Assembly: GCF_014203735.1 (NCBI RefSeq)
Contig: NZ_JACHJQ010000003.1
Span: 915,326 to 979,325 of the forward strand
Direction of reading: 5' to 3'
Origin: Actinophytocola algeriensis
Lineage (GTDB): Bacteria > Actinomycetota > Actinomycetes > Mycobacteriales > Pseudonocardiaceae
Length of the DNA: 64,000 nucleotides
The position numbers and the translations under genes were made by a program. A model generated the notes under the pieces. The model was not told where the DNA came from, did not search any database, and worked only from the letters and a program-made list of their open reading frames with translations. How positions within the stretch are numbered: the stretch's first letter is position 1; the number at the start of each line of letters is the position of its first letter. Of the stretch, positions 42,408 through 51,721 are shown piece by piece.

Positions 42408-43969
42408 CAGGCCTTCGTGAACCGTGGCTGGCTGGCGCGGCTCTCGTTGTGCGAGCGGTCCAGCGCCGTCACCACGTACGTGTACCGCTGGCCCGGCACG
42501 GCCGTCGTGTCGGTGAACGACTGCAGCACACCCCGCTTCGCCCGCACCGACCCGACCAGGTGCGTCGCGTCCGCGATGTCACAGCGGCCGACGAGGTCGT
42601 GCCCGTCCAACCGGTAGACGCCGTACGAGGTCGCGCCGTTCGCGAGCCACCGCACCCGCACACCGTCGGCCGTCCGTGACGCGTCCGCCATCAACGGCGC
42701 CGAGGGACCACGTGCCGCCAGCCGGTCCGCGGTCGGTGCGAACGCGGGCTGGGAGTAGTGGTCCTCCTTCACGATCGTCATGTGCTGCAAGCGGTTCGCG
42801 CGCACCTGCACGGCCGAGAAGTAGACGTCGCCTTCCACTTCCGGGTAGTCCTGGTTGAACGTGAGCTGGCGGCTCATCTCGTTCGGGTCCTGCCACGGCG
42901 CAGGCTGTGCCGGGTTCGCGACCTTGTGGTTGGCGTGCCCGATGTACAGGTTCACGTCCGTCCCGGCCACGATGTCCGACCACCACGGCACGAGCTTCGC
43001 GTAGTCGGCGACCGCGAACCCGATGTTCCAGTACACCTGCGGCGTGATGTAGTCGATCCACTCCTCGCGCACCCACTTGACCGTGTCCGCGTACAGGTCG
43101 TCGTAGGTCTGCACGCCGCCCTGCGTCGGCGAGCCCGCCGGGTCGGTCGAGGAGTTGCGCCAGATCGCGAACGGGCTGATGCCGAACTGCACCCAGGGCT
43201 TCGCCGACCGGATCTGTCCCGACAGCTCGGAGATGAGCAGGTCGACGTTCTTGCGCCGCCAGTCCGCGAGCGACAGGCCGTTGCCGTACTCGGCATAGGT
43301 CGCCGCGTCGCCGAAGACCTGCCCGGCCACCGGGTACGGGTAGAAGTAGTCGTCGAAGTGGACCGCGTCCATGTCGTACTTGCGGACCGCGTCCATGATC
43401 GCGTCGATCGTGAACTCGCGGACCTCGGGAATGCCCGGGTTGTAGTACAGCTTGCCGCCGTAGGGCAGCACCCAGTCCGGGTGCACGCGTGCGGGGTGCG
43501 TCGGCACGAGCGCGTTGACGTCGGTGCCCATCGACACGCGGTACGGGTTGAACCAGCCGTGGAACTCGAGGTTGCGCTTGTGCGCCTCCTCGACCGCGAA
43601 GGCCAGCGGGTCGTAGCCGGGGTCCTGGCCCTGCGTGCCGGTGAGCCAGTGCGACCACGGCTCGAACGGCGACGGCCAGAACGCGTCCGCGGTCGGCCGG
43701 ACCTGCACGACCACCGCGTTGAGGCCCAGCGCGACGGCCTCGTCGTACCAGCGGACCAGCTCGGCCTTCTGCTGGTCCGCGGTGAGGCCGCGGGCGGAGG
43801 GCCAGTCGATGTTGGCGACGCTCGCGATCCACTCGGCACGCAGCTGCTGCTTGGCCGCCGCCGGATCGGGTGCGCACTTGGTCACGGGCTCGGCGGTCGC
43901 GACCGGAGCCGCGGCGGCGAGCGAGAAGGCGGTGGCGGCCGCGAGGACCATCGCAAGGAGTCGACGCAT
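42407..43969 (-). CDS. Secreted glycosyl-hydrolase-like family 10 (GHL10/DUF187) protein
   Basis: This 520-residue exported protein has a signal peptide (RRLLAMVLAAATAFSLAAAAP). A TIM-barrel GHL10 domain follows (about 50-420): LRAEWIASVANIDWPSARGL, LNAVVVQVRPTADAFWPS, FHGWFNPYRVS, MDAVHFDDYFYPYP, and ITPQVYWNIGF. A C-terminal fibronectin-III-like domain comes last (GVRVRWLANGATSYGVYRLDG...YTYVVTALDRSHNES). Family members (YngK type) are thought to act on glycans of the cell surface. Substrate is unproven. ATG 43969 directly precedes the signal peptide; the ribosome site is weak. It is convergent with glyA and divergent from the MarR operon. Confidence 0.88.
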   Translation of the reverse strand: MRRLLAMVLAAATAFSLAAAAPVATAEPVTKCAPDPAAAKQQLRAEWIASVANIDWPSARGLTADQQKAELVRWYDEAVALGLNAVVVQVRPTADAFWPSPFEPWSHWLTGTQGQDPGYDPLAFAVEEAHKRNLEFHGWFNPYRVSMGTDVNALVPTHPARVHPDWVLPYGGKLYYNPGIPEVREFTIDAIMDAVRKYDMDAVHFDDYFYPYPVAGQVFGDAATYAEYGNGLSLADWRRKNVDLLISELSGQIRSAKPWVQFGISPFAIWRNSSTDPAGSPTQGGVQTYDDLYADTVKWVREEWIDYITPQVYWNIGFAVADYAKLVPWWSDIVAGTDVNLYIGHANHKVANPAQPAPWQDPNEMSRQLTFNQDYPEVEGDVYFSAVQVRANRLQHMTIVKEDHYSQPAFAPTADRLAARGPSAPLMADASRTADGVRVRWLANGATSYGVYRLDGHDLVGRCDIADATHLVGSVRAKRGVLQSFTDTTAVPGQRYTYVVTALDRSHNESRASQPRFTKA

Positions 43970-44163
43970 TGGAGCAGTTTGTCGCCTGCGCCACACTTGT
44001 GCCAACCGTGAGAATGTAACGAGTTGCGCTCGTCCGCCGCGTGATGTTCACCGCCGGGTACGTCCCACATGTCCACTTGTGGAAGTTTGTGCAGGTCAGC
44101 AGAGGTGCCCTGGGATCGGCGTCACACCTTATCCGCTTGCCTGCGCAGTTGGACGAAGCGCAT

Positions 44164-44197
44164 GCTTGTATCGACCAACTAATTGGGTGATGCAAGC
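44164..44197 (+). promoter_or_regulatory. Nested dyad operator upstream of the MarR-MFS operon
   Basis: A fully symmetric two-tier dyad is seen. GCTTG (44164-44168) pairs with CAAGC (44193-44197), and inside it CCAA (44175-44178) with TTGG (44183-44186). All spacings match (6 bases on each side, 4-base centre). It ends 16 bp before the MarR GTG and 4 bp before its ribosome site AGGAGG. A MarR-family autorepressor site is the natural reading. Confidence 0.8.
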
Positions 44198-44213
44198 AAT
44201 AGGAGGACGGGTC

Positions 44214-44744
44214 GTGGTCGTTGCGGGGACCGACTCCGAGCCGGCCGTGCTGACCGAGGAGCAGATCGAGGCGGGCCGCAGGCTCGCGAGCGCGATCTTC
44301 GGCATCGGCAAGCAGCAGGCGACGCTCGGTCACAAGATGAGCAAGGCCGGTGTCGACCGGTCGACCATTCTGCTGCTGAAGACCCTCGTGCACCAGGGTC
44401 CGAGCCGGTCGAGCGCGCTGGCGGCGGCGATCCACTCGGATCCGTCGACGGTCAGCAGGCAGATCGCCGCGATGGTGCGGGACGGTCTGGTGGAGCGGAT
44501 GGCCGACCCGGAGGACGGCAGGGCGAGCGTGCTCGCCCCGACCGAGGCGGGGAAGGCACTCCTGGAAGAGCAGCGCAGGCGGCTGGGCCTGGCGCTGGCT
44601 CGCGTAGTACAGCAGTGGGCGCCCGAGGACGTGGACAGGTTCCTCGATCTGCTCGAACGGTTCGTGACCGATCACGAGCGCCAGCTGCCCACGATGATCA
44701 ACGAATGTGTGGCCTTCGCCGCGCGTTCCGAAGGGGAGAAGTAG
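44214..44744 (+). CDS. MarR-family transcriptional regulator
   Basis: This 176-residue winged-helix regulator has a MarR DNA-binding core HQGPSRSSALAAAIHSDPST with VSRQIAAMVRDG following. The wing is VERMADPEDGRASVLAPTEAG, and long dimerisation helices lie at both ends. GTG 44214 is chosen for GGAGG 7 bases upstream. It directly abuts the MFS exporter gene (stop at 44744, ATG at 44745), the classic layout of a drug-responsive repressor with its efflux pump. The perfect dyad at 44164-44197 is its likely operator. The inducing compound is unknown. Confidence 0.93.
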   Translation: MVVAGTDSEPAVLTEEQIEAGRRLASAIFGIGKQQATLGHKMSKAGVDRSTILLLKTLVHQGPSRSSALAAAIHSDPSTVSRQIAAMVRDGLVERMADPEDGRASVLAPTEAGKALLEEQRRRLGLALARVVQQWAPEDVDRFLDLLERFVTDHERQLPTMINECVAFAARSEGEK

Positions 44745-46415
44745 ATGTCCGAGTCAACCTCGCGCACTGTGCCCGAGGTGCAGGGGGAGCGGGGCGGCGT
44801 CCTGTCGCACCGCCAGATCATGACGATTCTCGCCGGGCTGCTGCTCGGCATGCTGCTGGCCGCCCTCGACATGACGATCATGGGCTCGGCGACCAAGACG
44901 ATCGCCGACCAGCTGCACGGCCAGACCATCCAGGCGTGGGTCACCACCGCGTACCTCATCACGTCGACGATCTCGACGCCGTTGTACGGCAAGCTGTCCG
45001 ACATCCTCGGCCGCAAGCCGATGTACCTGACCGCGATCACGCTGTTCCTGGCCGGCTCCGTGCTGTCGGCGATGGCGACCTCGATGTACGAGCTGGCCGC
45101 GTTCCGCGCGGTCCAGGGCCTCGGTGCCGGTGGTCTGATGTCGCTGGCGCTCGCGATCCTCGCCGACCTCGTGTCGCCACGGGAACGCAGCAAGTACCAG
45201 GGCTACTTCATGGCGGTCTGGGGCACGTCCAGCGTCCTCGGGCCGGTGATCGGCGGGTTCTTCGCCGGGGCGGGCACGATCTTCGGCGTCGACGGCTGGC
45301 GCTGGGTGTTCCTCGTGAACGTGCCGCTCGGCATCGTCGCGCTGTTCGTGGTCGCGCGGTTCCTGAACGTGCCGCACGCCAGGGTGAACCACCGCGTCGA
45401 CTACTGGGGCGCGGCCGCGCTCACCGTCATGCTGGTGCCGCTGCTGATCGTGGCCGAGCAGGGCCGGGTGTGGGGCTGGGACTCCGGCGCCGCGTGGGCG
45501 ATGTACGGCCTCGGCGTCGTCGGACTGGTCGCGTTCGTGTTCGTGGAGCGGCTGATGGGCGACGAGGCACTGCTGCCGCTGCGGTTGTTCCGCAGGCCGG
45601 TGTTCTCGCTGACCAACATCATCAACTTCGTGATGGGTATCGGCATGTTCGGCATGATGATGTCGCTGCCGCTGTACCTGCAGATCGTGAAGGGCGCGAC
45701 GCCGACCGAGTCGGGTCTGCAGACCCTGCCGATGACCGCGGGCATCCTCGTGGCGTCGATGGGTTCCGGCATCCTGATCTCGAAGACGGGGCGCTACAAG
45801 CGGTTCCCGATCGCGGGCCTGTTCATCGTGTCGGTGTCGATGTTCCTGTTCGCGCAGATCGGCGTGGACACCCCGCTCGTCTCGACCATGCTGATCATGG
45901 GCCTGGCGGGCCTGGGTCTCGGCCTGTGCATGCAGACCCTGATCCTGGCGATCCAGAACGACGTGCCCGCCAAGGACATGGGTGTCGCGACCTCGTCGGC
46001 GACGTTCTTCCGGTCCATCGGCGGCACCGTCGGTACCGCGGTGTTCCTGTCGATCCTGTTCGGCCTGGTCGGCGAGAAGATCGCGGGCGCGTTCACCGCC
46101 GTGCGGACCGACCCGGCGTTCCTCGCCGCGGCCGGTCAGAACCCGGAGTTCGCGAAGATGCTCCAGGGTGGCGGCGGCGGTCTCGACCTGAACAACACCG
46201 AGTTCCTGAACAGCCTCGACCCGACACTGGCCAGGCCGATCCTGACCGGCTTCGCCGAGTCGATCGACACGGTGTTCATGGTCGGCGGGTTCGTGACGCT
46301 GGTGGCGTTCGTGCTGATGTGGTTCCTCAAGGAGACCCCGCTGTCCGACAAGTCGGGCATCCAGCGGGTCGCCGACGACGAGGCAGCGGCGGCCGCTCCG
46401 GCGATCGCACACTGA
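44745..46415 (+). CDS. DHA2-family (EmrB/QacA-type) multidrug MFS exporter
   Basis: This 556-residue proton-driven drug exporter has about 14 membrane helices. Helix 1 carries LAALDMTIMGSATKTIADQL (the D1-type motif). The helix 2-3 loop is GKLSDILGRKPMY (motif A), and the helix 5 region has MAVWGTSSVLGPVIGGF (motif C-like, GPVIGG). A long extracytoplasmic loop rich in Gly and Asn (about 465-500, QGGGGGLDLNN) lies before the last helix. It starts immediately at the marR stop. Substrates cannot be predicted. An intrinsic terminator follows 15 bp after the stop. Confidence 0.93.
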   Translation: MSESTSRTVPEVQGERGGVLSHRQIMTILAGLLLGMLLAALDMTIMGSATKTIADQLHGQTIQAWVTTAYLITSTISTPLYGKLSDILGRKPMYLTAITLFLAGSVLSAMATSMYELAAFRAVQGLGAGGLMSLALAILADLVSPRERSKYQGYFMAVWGTSSVLGPVIGGFFAGAGTIFGVDGWRWVFLVNVPLGIVALFVVARFLNVPHARVNHRVDYWGAAALTVMLVPLLIVAEQGRVWGWDSGAAWAMYGLGVVGLVAFVFVERLMGDEALLPLRLFRRPVFSLTNIINFVMGIGMFGMMMSLPLYLQIVKGATPTESGLQTLPMTAGILVASMGSGILISKTGRYKRFPIAGLFIVSVSMFLFAQIGVDTPLVSTMLIMGLAGLGLGLCMQTLILAIQNDVPAKDMGVATSSATFFRSIGGTVGTAVFLSILFGLVGEKIAGAFTAVRTDPAFLAAAGQNPEFAKMLQGGGGGLDLNNTEFLNSLDPTLARPILTGFAESIDTVFMVGGFVTLVAFVLMWFLKETPLSDKSGIQRVADDEAAAAAPAIAH

Positions 46416-46429
46416 CCCGGGGAGGTGAG

Positions 46430-46460
46430 GGCCCCGCGCACTCAGGGGGTGCGCGGGGCC
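46430..46460 (+). terminator. Terminator of the MarR-MFS operon
   Basis: GGCCCCGCGCAC (46430-46441) pairs perfectly with GTGCGCGGGGCC (46449-46460) across a 7-base loop, followed by TGCCTCTTCG. The stem is long and GC-rich, the T-run weak. Confidence 0.8.
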
Positions 46461-46526
46461 TGCCTCTTCGTCACGTCCCGTGGATCTTCGTGCTGAGGTC
46501 CGCGCCTGGTCAGCAGACGGACCAGC

Positions 46527-47027
46527 CTAGTGCGGGTAGACGCCGCCCGCGTCCTTGAGCCGCTGGTAGGAGCGGACGATCTCCTTCTCCGCCTCGTCGC
46601 GGCCCACCCAGGTGGCGCCCTCGACGCTCTTGCCCGGCTCCAGGTCCTTGTAGACCTCGAAGAAGTGCTGGATCTCCAGCCGGTGGTACTCGGCGAGGTG
46701 GTGGATGTCGCGCAGGTGCTCGGTCCTCGGGTCCTCCGCGGGCACGCACAGCACCTTGTCGTCGCCGCCCTTCTCGTCGGTCATGCGGAACATGCCGATG
46801 GCCCTGGCCTTGATCAGGCAGCCGGGGAACGTCGGCTCCTGGACGAGCACCAGCGCGTCGAGCGGGTCACTGTCCTCGCCGAGGGTGTTCTCCACGAAGC
46901 CGTAGTCGGCCGGGTACTGGGTGGCCGTGAACAGGGTCCTGTCCAGGCGGATCCGGCCGGTGACGTGATCCAGTTCGTACTTGTTGCGCACGCCTTTGGG
47001 GATTTCGATCGTGACGTCGAACTCCAC
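46527..47027 (-). CDS. ppa: Inorganic pyrophosphatase (soluble, family I)
   Basis: This 166-residue family I pyrophosphatase has the signature [12 protein letters not shown], whose aspartates bind Mg2+. The start is [20 protein letters not shown], with [12 protein letters not shown] before the signature and [11 protein letters not shown] after it. It removes cytosolic PPi to drive biosynthesis. The window also encodes the membrane PPase hppA, so the organism has both energy-conserving and non-conserving routes. GTG 47027 follows GAGGAAAACC. It is divergent from dacB (79 bp between starts), as ppa and dacB are in M. tuberculosis (Rv3628/Rv3627c). Confidence 0.96.
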   Translation of the reverse strand: MEFDVTIEIPKGVRNKYELDHVTGRIRLDRTLFTATQYPADYGFVENTLGEDSDPLDALVLVQEPTFPGCLIKARAIGMFRMTDEKGGDDKVLCVPAEDPRTEHLRDIHHLAEYHRLEIQHFFEVYKDLEPGKSVEGATWVGRDEAEKEIVRSYQRLKDAGGVYPH

Positions 47028-47106
47028 GGTTTTCCTCGCTCAAATCGGCTCGTGTCTGGGTGCCATCTAGTGTGGACCACTGCTGGTTACCGATTGGGGA
47101 GGGCAC

Positions 47107-49602
47107 GTGCCGCAGTCCGGGGATGGGGACCTCTGGCCGACGACCGACGACGACTCCTCGTCGGCCCGGGCCAAGGACGCGGAAACCCACGAGTTGCCGG
47201 TCCCTGACCAGCAGAAAGAGCCAGCTGAGCAGGCGGAGTCGCAGCCTGCGCCCGCCGAGGACGCCGACAGCGAGCCGGACACCGAGGCCCCGGAGACCGC
47301 CGGCGAGGGGCGTGACGAACCGCACGCCCGACCTGAGCAGCAGATCACCCAACCGGTGTCGTGGCCGGTGGCTGATCTGGAAAGACAGGCGGCAGAGGAC
47401 CCGGTCAGATCTTTCTCCCGCCCACTCCCCAAATCGGCGGACGCGAAGACCGCCATCGTGAAACGCCCCGCCTGGCCGCCTTCGAACGAGGAAAAGGCCA
47501 CTCCGGACGCGGCGCAGGCCGAGTCGGAGCAGGCGAGCACCGACAAGGACACGGACACGAGCGCGGAGGGCCTCGGCCGGCCGAGGAGTACCGGCGGCGA
47601 CTCCCAGCGCGACGCACCGAGTGCCGGCGGCTCCGACGAGCCCGGCCCTGGCCGGCAGGAGACCCAGGGTGCCGCGGCGGGTGCTTCCCGGCCCAGCGCC
47701 GGTGACGACGAGCGGACCGGGCGCCAGCAGAGCAGCGAACCGGGCCCCCGGCCCGCCAACGGCGTGCGCAACGAACCCGGCGGCGGTGCGGGTGACCGCC
47801 GTGAAGAAGGCGCGCGACGCAGGCCGGAGGACGCCCCGACCAGCTTCGTCCGCCCGGTCAGTCCGCCGCCCCGGAAGGAATCCGCCCCGCCGAGCTTCCT
47901 CCGCCCGGACAACCGCCAGGAGAACCGTCCGCACAACCGCCAGGACACCCGGCCGGACAACAACGAAACGAGCTTCGTCCGCCGCCAGGAGCCCCCGAGC
48001 TTCGTCCGCGCGGACAACTCCGCCACCACCTTCATCCGGCGCGACAAGAGCTTCACCGACAGCACCACCGTCAACCTGAGCCGCCCGGAGCGCCCGGAGC
48101 CCGACCGCCGCGCCGACTGGCCACCTCCGGAGCCGGCCCGCGCCGCACCCCGGCGCGTCGGCGCGCACCCGGAAGCCGACGAACCGGAATCCGAGCAGGA
48201 GCAGACGAAGACCAGGAAACCCCTGCTGATCGCGGCCATCTCGATCGCGGCCGTCATCGCGATCGCCGCGGGCGTGGTCTTCGGCATCCCCGGTGTGTCC
48301 GACAAGCTCGGCCTGACCGGCGAGGACCCGGTCGCGATCGCCCCGCCACCGTCGCCGGTCAGCTACACCCCGGCGCTGCACGGCCCCGACGCCGCCACCC
48401 CCGGCCCCACCCGGCAGGGCGTCGAGCAGGCACTGTCCGGCCCCATGGCCAGCTCGGCTCTCGGCAACGTCAACGGCATCGTCATCGACCCGGCCACCGG
48501 CGAGACGCTGTACGAGAAGAACGCGGACGGCGCGACCACCCCCGCCTCCACCGGCAAGATCCTCACCGCCGCGGCGGCGCTGCTCAGCCTGGACCCGACG
48601 GAACAGCTGGCCACCATGGTCGTCGAGGGCGACCAGCCCGGCGAGGTGATCATCGTCGGCGGCGGCGACCCGACGATCTCCTCGCTGCCGGTCGGCGAGG
48701 AGTCGATCTACCCGGGTGCGGCGCACCTCTCCGAGCTGGTCGACCAGGTCAAGGCCAGTGGCGCGCAGGTCCAGACCGTCTACATCGACCAGAGCCGCTA
48801 CGCCGCGCCGGGACTCGCGCCGAGCTGGCTGCCCGCCGACATCGGCGCGGGCTACATCGCGCCGATCGTGCCCGCCATGCTCGACGGCGACCGGCAGGGC
48901 GACCCGACGGAGAACTACGTGGCCCGCACGACCGACCCCGGCGCCACGCTGGTCGACGAGTTCGCCGACCGCATCGGCGCGTCCCCGGCCGGTTCGATCG
49001 AGAAGAAGGCCGCCGCGGACGCGAAGGTGCTCGGCGAGATCAGGTCCGCGCCGGTCACGCAGCTCGTCGACAACATGCTGAACCGCTCGGAGAACACCCT
49101 CGCCGACGTCCTCGCCCGCGAGGTCGCGGTCAAGGCGGGCGAGGAGCCGAACTTCGACGGCGCGAGCAAGGCGATGCTGGACATCCTGCGCGAGAACGGT
49201 TTCGTCGTCGACGGTGTGACGTTGCGCGACGGCAGCGGCATGTCCGAGGAGAACAAGATGACCGCGCGCCTGCTCGCCGAGGTCCTCGCGGTCGCGGCCA
49301 GCCCGGACGGCAAGGACCCGCGCACCGCGAAGCTGCGCCCGCTGCTCGGCGGCCTGCCCGTCGCGGGCGGCAGCGGCACCCTCGCCGACCGGTACACCGA
49401 GGGCGAGTCGGCCGCGGGCAAGGGCTGGGTGCGTGCCAAGACCGGTTCGCTGACCGGCATCAACTCGCTCGCGGGGATCGTGCTGGACAAGGACAACCGG
49501 CCGCTGGTGTTCGCGTTCCTGACGAGCGGCACGGTGTCGACGTCCGCGCGGCCCGCACTGGACAACGTGACCGCGGCGTTGCGGGGTTGTGGCTGTCAGT
49601 AG
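47107..49602 (+). CDS. dacB: D-alanyl-D-alanine carboxypeptidase (PBP4/DacB) with long disordered cytoplasmic N-terminus
   Basis: This 831-residue class C penicillin-binding protein trims peptidoglycan stem peptides or cross-links. The C-terminal PBP4 domain (about 430-831) has SxxK as S481-T-G-K484, an SxN-type DGSGMSEENK, and KTG at 778-780 (RAKTGSLTGIN). A single membrane helix at about 374-393 anchors it. The first 370 residues are charged, Pro/Glu/Arg-rich and predicted disordered, much longer than in typical DacB (whole protein 400-480). Between residues 245 and 311 a short motif T/P-S/T-F-V/L/I-R occurs five times (TSFVR, PSFLR, TSFVR, PSFVR, TTFIR). Start GTG 47107. Confidence 0.93.
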   Translation: MPQSGDGDLWPTTDDDSSSARAKDAETHELPVPDQQKEPAEQAESQPAPAEDADSEPDTEAPETAGEGRDEPHARPEQQITQPVSWPVADLERQAAEDPVRSFSRPLPKSADAKTAIVKRPAWPPSNEEKATPDAAQAESEQASTDKDTDTSAEGLGRPRSTGGDSQRDAPSAGGSDEPGPGRQETQGAAAGASRPSAGDDERTGRQQSSEPGPRPANGVRNEPGGGAGDRREEGARRRPEDAPTSFVRPVSPPPRKESAPPSFLRPDNRQENRPHNRQDTRPDNNETSFVRRQEPPSFVRADNSATTFIRRDKSFTDSTTVNLSRPERPEPDRRADWPPPEPARAAPRRVGAHPEADEPESEQEQTKTRKPLLIAAISIAAVIAIAAGVVFGIPGVSDKLGLTGEDPVAIAPPPSPVSYTPALHGPDAATPGPTRQGVEQALSGPMASSALGNVNGIVIDPATGETLYEKNADGATTPASTGKILTAAAALLSLDPTEQLATMVVEGDQPGEVIIVGGGDPTISSLPVGEESIYPGAAHLSELVDQVKASGAQVQTVYIDQSRYAAPGLAPSWLPADIGAGYIAPIVPAMLDGDRQGDPTENYVARTTDPGATLVDEFADRIGASPAGSIEKKAAADAKVLGEIRSAPVTQLVDNMLNRSENTLADVLAREVAVKAGEEPNFDGASKAMLDILRENGFVVDGVTLRDGSGMSEENKMTARLLAEVLAVAASPDGKDPRTAKLRPLLGGLPVAGGSGTLADRYTEGESAAGKGWVRAKTGSLTGINSLAGIVLDKDNRPLVFAFLTSGTVSTSARPALDNVTAALRGCGCQ

Positions 49603-49649
49603 TGCCATCGACACGGACGTTTCACGTCCGGTCGGGTAGCGTCGATGTC

Positions 49650-50726
49650 ATGAGCGCGGCGGCTGACCAGGAGAACGAGACCAGGTCCCCGGTGGACTGG
49701 GGCATCGCTGTGGCCACCGCACACAAGCTGATCAAACCGGGCCCGGCAGTGCCGATGGAAGAGGCGGAGCAGGCCGTCGCGCAACTGCGCGACGCGACCG
49801 ACGTCGCCGAGAACCACGTGCGCGAGCTGACCGGCCTCGGGCTGGACCTGCCGCTGCACCCCGGCGAGGTCGTCGACCGGCGCCGGTGGGTCGAGGCCGC
49901 GGCGGAGGGCCTCGCCGCGCTGACCGACGGCGCCCTGCCTTCCGGCCAGAACCGCCCGATGGGTGGCGTGCTCGCGGGCAGCGCCGGCGTCCAGGCCGGC
50001 ATGGTGCTGGCGTTCCTCGGCGGCCGCGTGCTCGGCCAATACGACCCGTTCGGCGGCGACCCGCAGGGCGGCAGGCTGTTGCTGGTGGCGCCGAACATCA
50101 TGGCCGCCCAGCGCGCGCTCGACGTGCCCGACGAGGACTTCCAGATGTGGGTGTGCCTGCACGAGTGCACGCACCGGCTGCAGTTCACGGCGGTGCCGTG
50201 GCTGCGCGACTACTTCGCAGGCGAGGTCGCGTCGTTCCTGTCCGGACTGGACGAGACGGCGACCGGCGCGCTCACGCGGCTGCCGGAGATCCTCAAGCAG
50301 ATCCGCAACCGCGCCGACGACTCCGACGCCAGCCCCGGCCCCATCGGGCTGATGGAGGTGCTGCAGTCGCCGCGGCAGCGCGAGGTGTTCGACCGCCTGA
50401 TCGCGCTGTCGACGCTGCTGGAGGGGCACGCGGACCACGTGATGGACGCGGTCGGCCCGTCCGTCGTGCCGAGCGTGTCGACGATCCGTGCCCGGTTCAC
50501 GCAGCGCCGCCGCGGCGGCGGGGTGCTCGACCGGCTCCTGCGGTCGCTGCTCGGGGTGGACGCGAAGGTCAAGCAGTACGCGGCCGGTGCCGCGTTCACC
50601 AGGTACGTCGTGGACGAGGTCGGCATGACCGGCTTCAACCGCGTGTGGGAGTCGCCCGAGACGGTGCCGCTGCGGGCGGAGATCTCCGACCCGGCGACGT
50701 GGGTGCGGCGCGTCCACGGCCGGTGA
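49650..50726 (+). CDS. Zincin-like metalloprotease-fold protein (DUF2342, Rv3626c-like)
   Basis: This 358-residue protein is of the actinobacterial zinc-dependent metalloprotease-like family found before tilS. It has the motif VCLHECTHRLQF (HExxH form HECTH) and downstream LLEGHADHVMD, a plausible third metal ligand region (E or D/H). Substrates are unknown; some relatives are named F420-biosynthesis-associated proteins without proof. ATG 49650 (MSAAADQENE) is chosen over longer upstream frames that run into the dacB 3' end. The stop overlaps tilS (GTGA). Order dacB-this-tilS-hpt is conserved in mycobacteria. Confidence 0.88.
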   Translation: MSAAADQENETRSPVDWGIAVATAHKLIKPGPAVPMEEAEQAVAQLRDATDVAENHVRELTGLGLDLPLHPGEVVDRRRWVEAAAEGLAALTDGALPSGQNRPMGGVLAGSAGVQAGMVLAFLGGRVLGQYDPFGGDPQGGRLLLVAPNIMAAQRALDVPDEDFQMWVCLHECTHRLQFTAVPWLRDYFAGEVASFLSGLDETATGALTRLPEILKQIRNRADDSDASPGPIGLMEVLQSPRQREVFDRLIALSTLLEGHADHVMDAVGPSVVPSVSTIRARFTQRRRGGGVLDRLLRSLLGVDAKVKQYAAGAAFTRYVVDEVGMTGFNRVWESPETVPLRAEISDPATWVRRVHGR

Positions 50727-51721
50727 CCCGGTTCGCGCCGGTCGCCCGCACCCGGCAGGCGGTGCGGCAGCTGCTCGACAAGGCAGGCCCGGTGTCCGAT
50801 GTGGGCGTCGCGGTGTCGGGTGGTGCGGACTCGCTGGCGCTGGCCGCGGCCAGCGCGTACGTCGCCGCCCGGCGTGACCTCGTGGTCCACGGGCTGATCG
50901 TCGACCACCAGCTGCAGGAGGGCTCCGCGGAGGTCGCGGCGGCCGCGGCGAAACAGCTGCACGGCCTCGGCTTCGAGGACGTCCGCGTGCTGACGGTGTC
51001 GGTGACCGGCCGCGGCGGCCCGGAGGCGGCGGCCAGGTCGGCGAGGTACCAGGCGCTGCGTTCCGCGGGTTTTCCGTTGGTACTGCTGGGACACACGCAG
51101 GACGACCAGGCCGAGACGGTGCTGCTCGGCCTCGGCCGCGGTTCCGGCCCGCGCTCGGTCGCGGGCATGCGCGACCTGGACTTCCCTTGGGGACGCCCGT
51201 TTTTGTCGGTGCCCCGTGCTACCACTGTCGCAGCGTGCGCGGAGCTGGGTCTGACCGTGTGGGACGACCCCCACAACGTCGATCCGGCCTACACGAGGGT
51301 GCGGCTGAGGAGGGAGGTGCTGCCGCTGCTGGAGGACGTGCTGCAGGGCGGGGTGGCGCCCGCGTTGGCGCGGACCGCGGCGCAGCTGCGTGACGACACT
51401 GAGGCCTTGGACACACTCGCGGCCCGGCTCCTGGAGTCGGCGCGCGCCGAGGGGGAGCTGGCGGTGCCGGTGCTGGCGGCGGAACCGGCGGCGCTGCGGC
51501 GCAGGGCGCTGCGCAGGTGGCTCCTCGATGCCGGCGTGCCTGAACTGACCGACGCGCACCTGCGCTCGGCGGACGCGCTGATCGGTGAGTGGCGGGGTCA
51601 GGGCGCTGTCTGGTTACCCGGCAACTTTGCGGTGAGCCGGGCCCGTGGCAGGCTTCGGGTAACCGCGTGGGAGCCAGGAGAGGGGACCGGGTGTACGGCG
51701 ACGACATCGCCTCCGTCTTGA
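50723..51721 (+). CDS. tilS: tRNA(Ile)-lysidine synthase
   Basis: TilS converts cytidine 34 of the tRNA-Ile2 anticodon (CAU) to lysidine, changing both charging and decoding to isoleucine/AUA. The 332-residue protein is an N-type ATP pyrophosphatase with P-loop [12 protein letters not shown] (SGGADS at 32-37), [10 protein letters not shown], and [10 protein letters not shown]. It lacks the long C-terminal domains of E. coli TilS, as usual in actinobacteria. GTG 50723 overlaps the preceding stop (GTGA). The 3' end overlaps hpt by 31 bases in a different frame, so the last 10 residues are encoded within the hpt 5' region. Confidence 0.94.
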   Translation: MTRFAPVARTRQAVRQLLDKAGPVSDVGVAVSGGADSLALAAASAYVAARRDLVVHGLIVDHQLQEGSAEVAAAAAKQLHGLGFEDVRVLTVSVTGRGGPEAAARSARYQALRSAGFPLVLLGHTQDDQAETVLLGLGRGSGPRSVAGMRDLDFPWGRPFLSVPRATTVAACAELGLTVWDDPHNVDPAYTRVRLRREVLPLLEDVLQGGVAPALARTAAQLRDDTEALDTLAARLLESARAEGELAVPVLAAEPAALRRRALRRWLLDAGVPELTDAHLRSADALIGEWRGQGAVWLPGNFAVSRARGRLRVTAWEPGEGTGCTATTSPPS

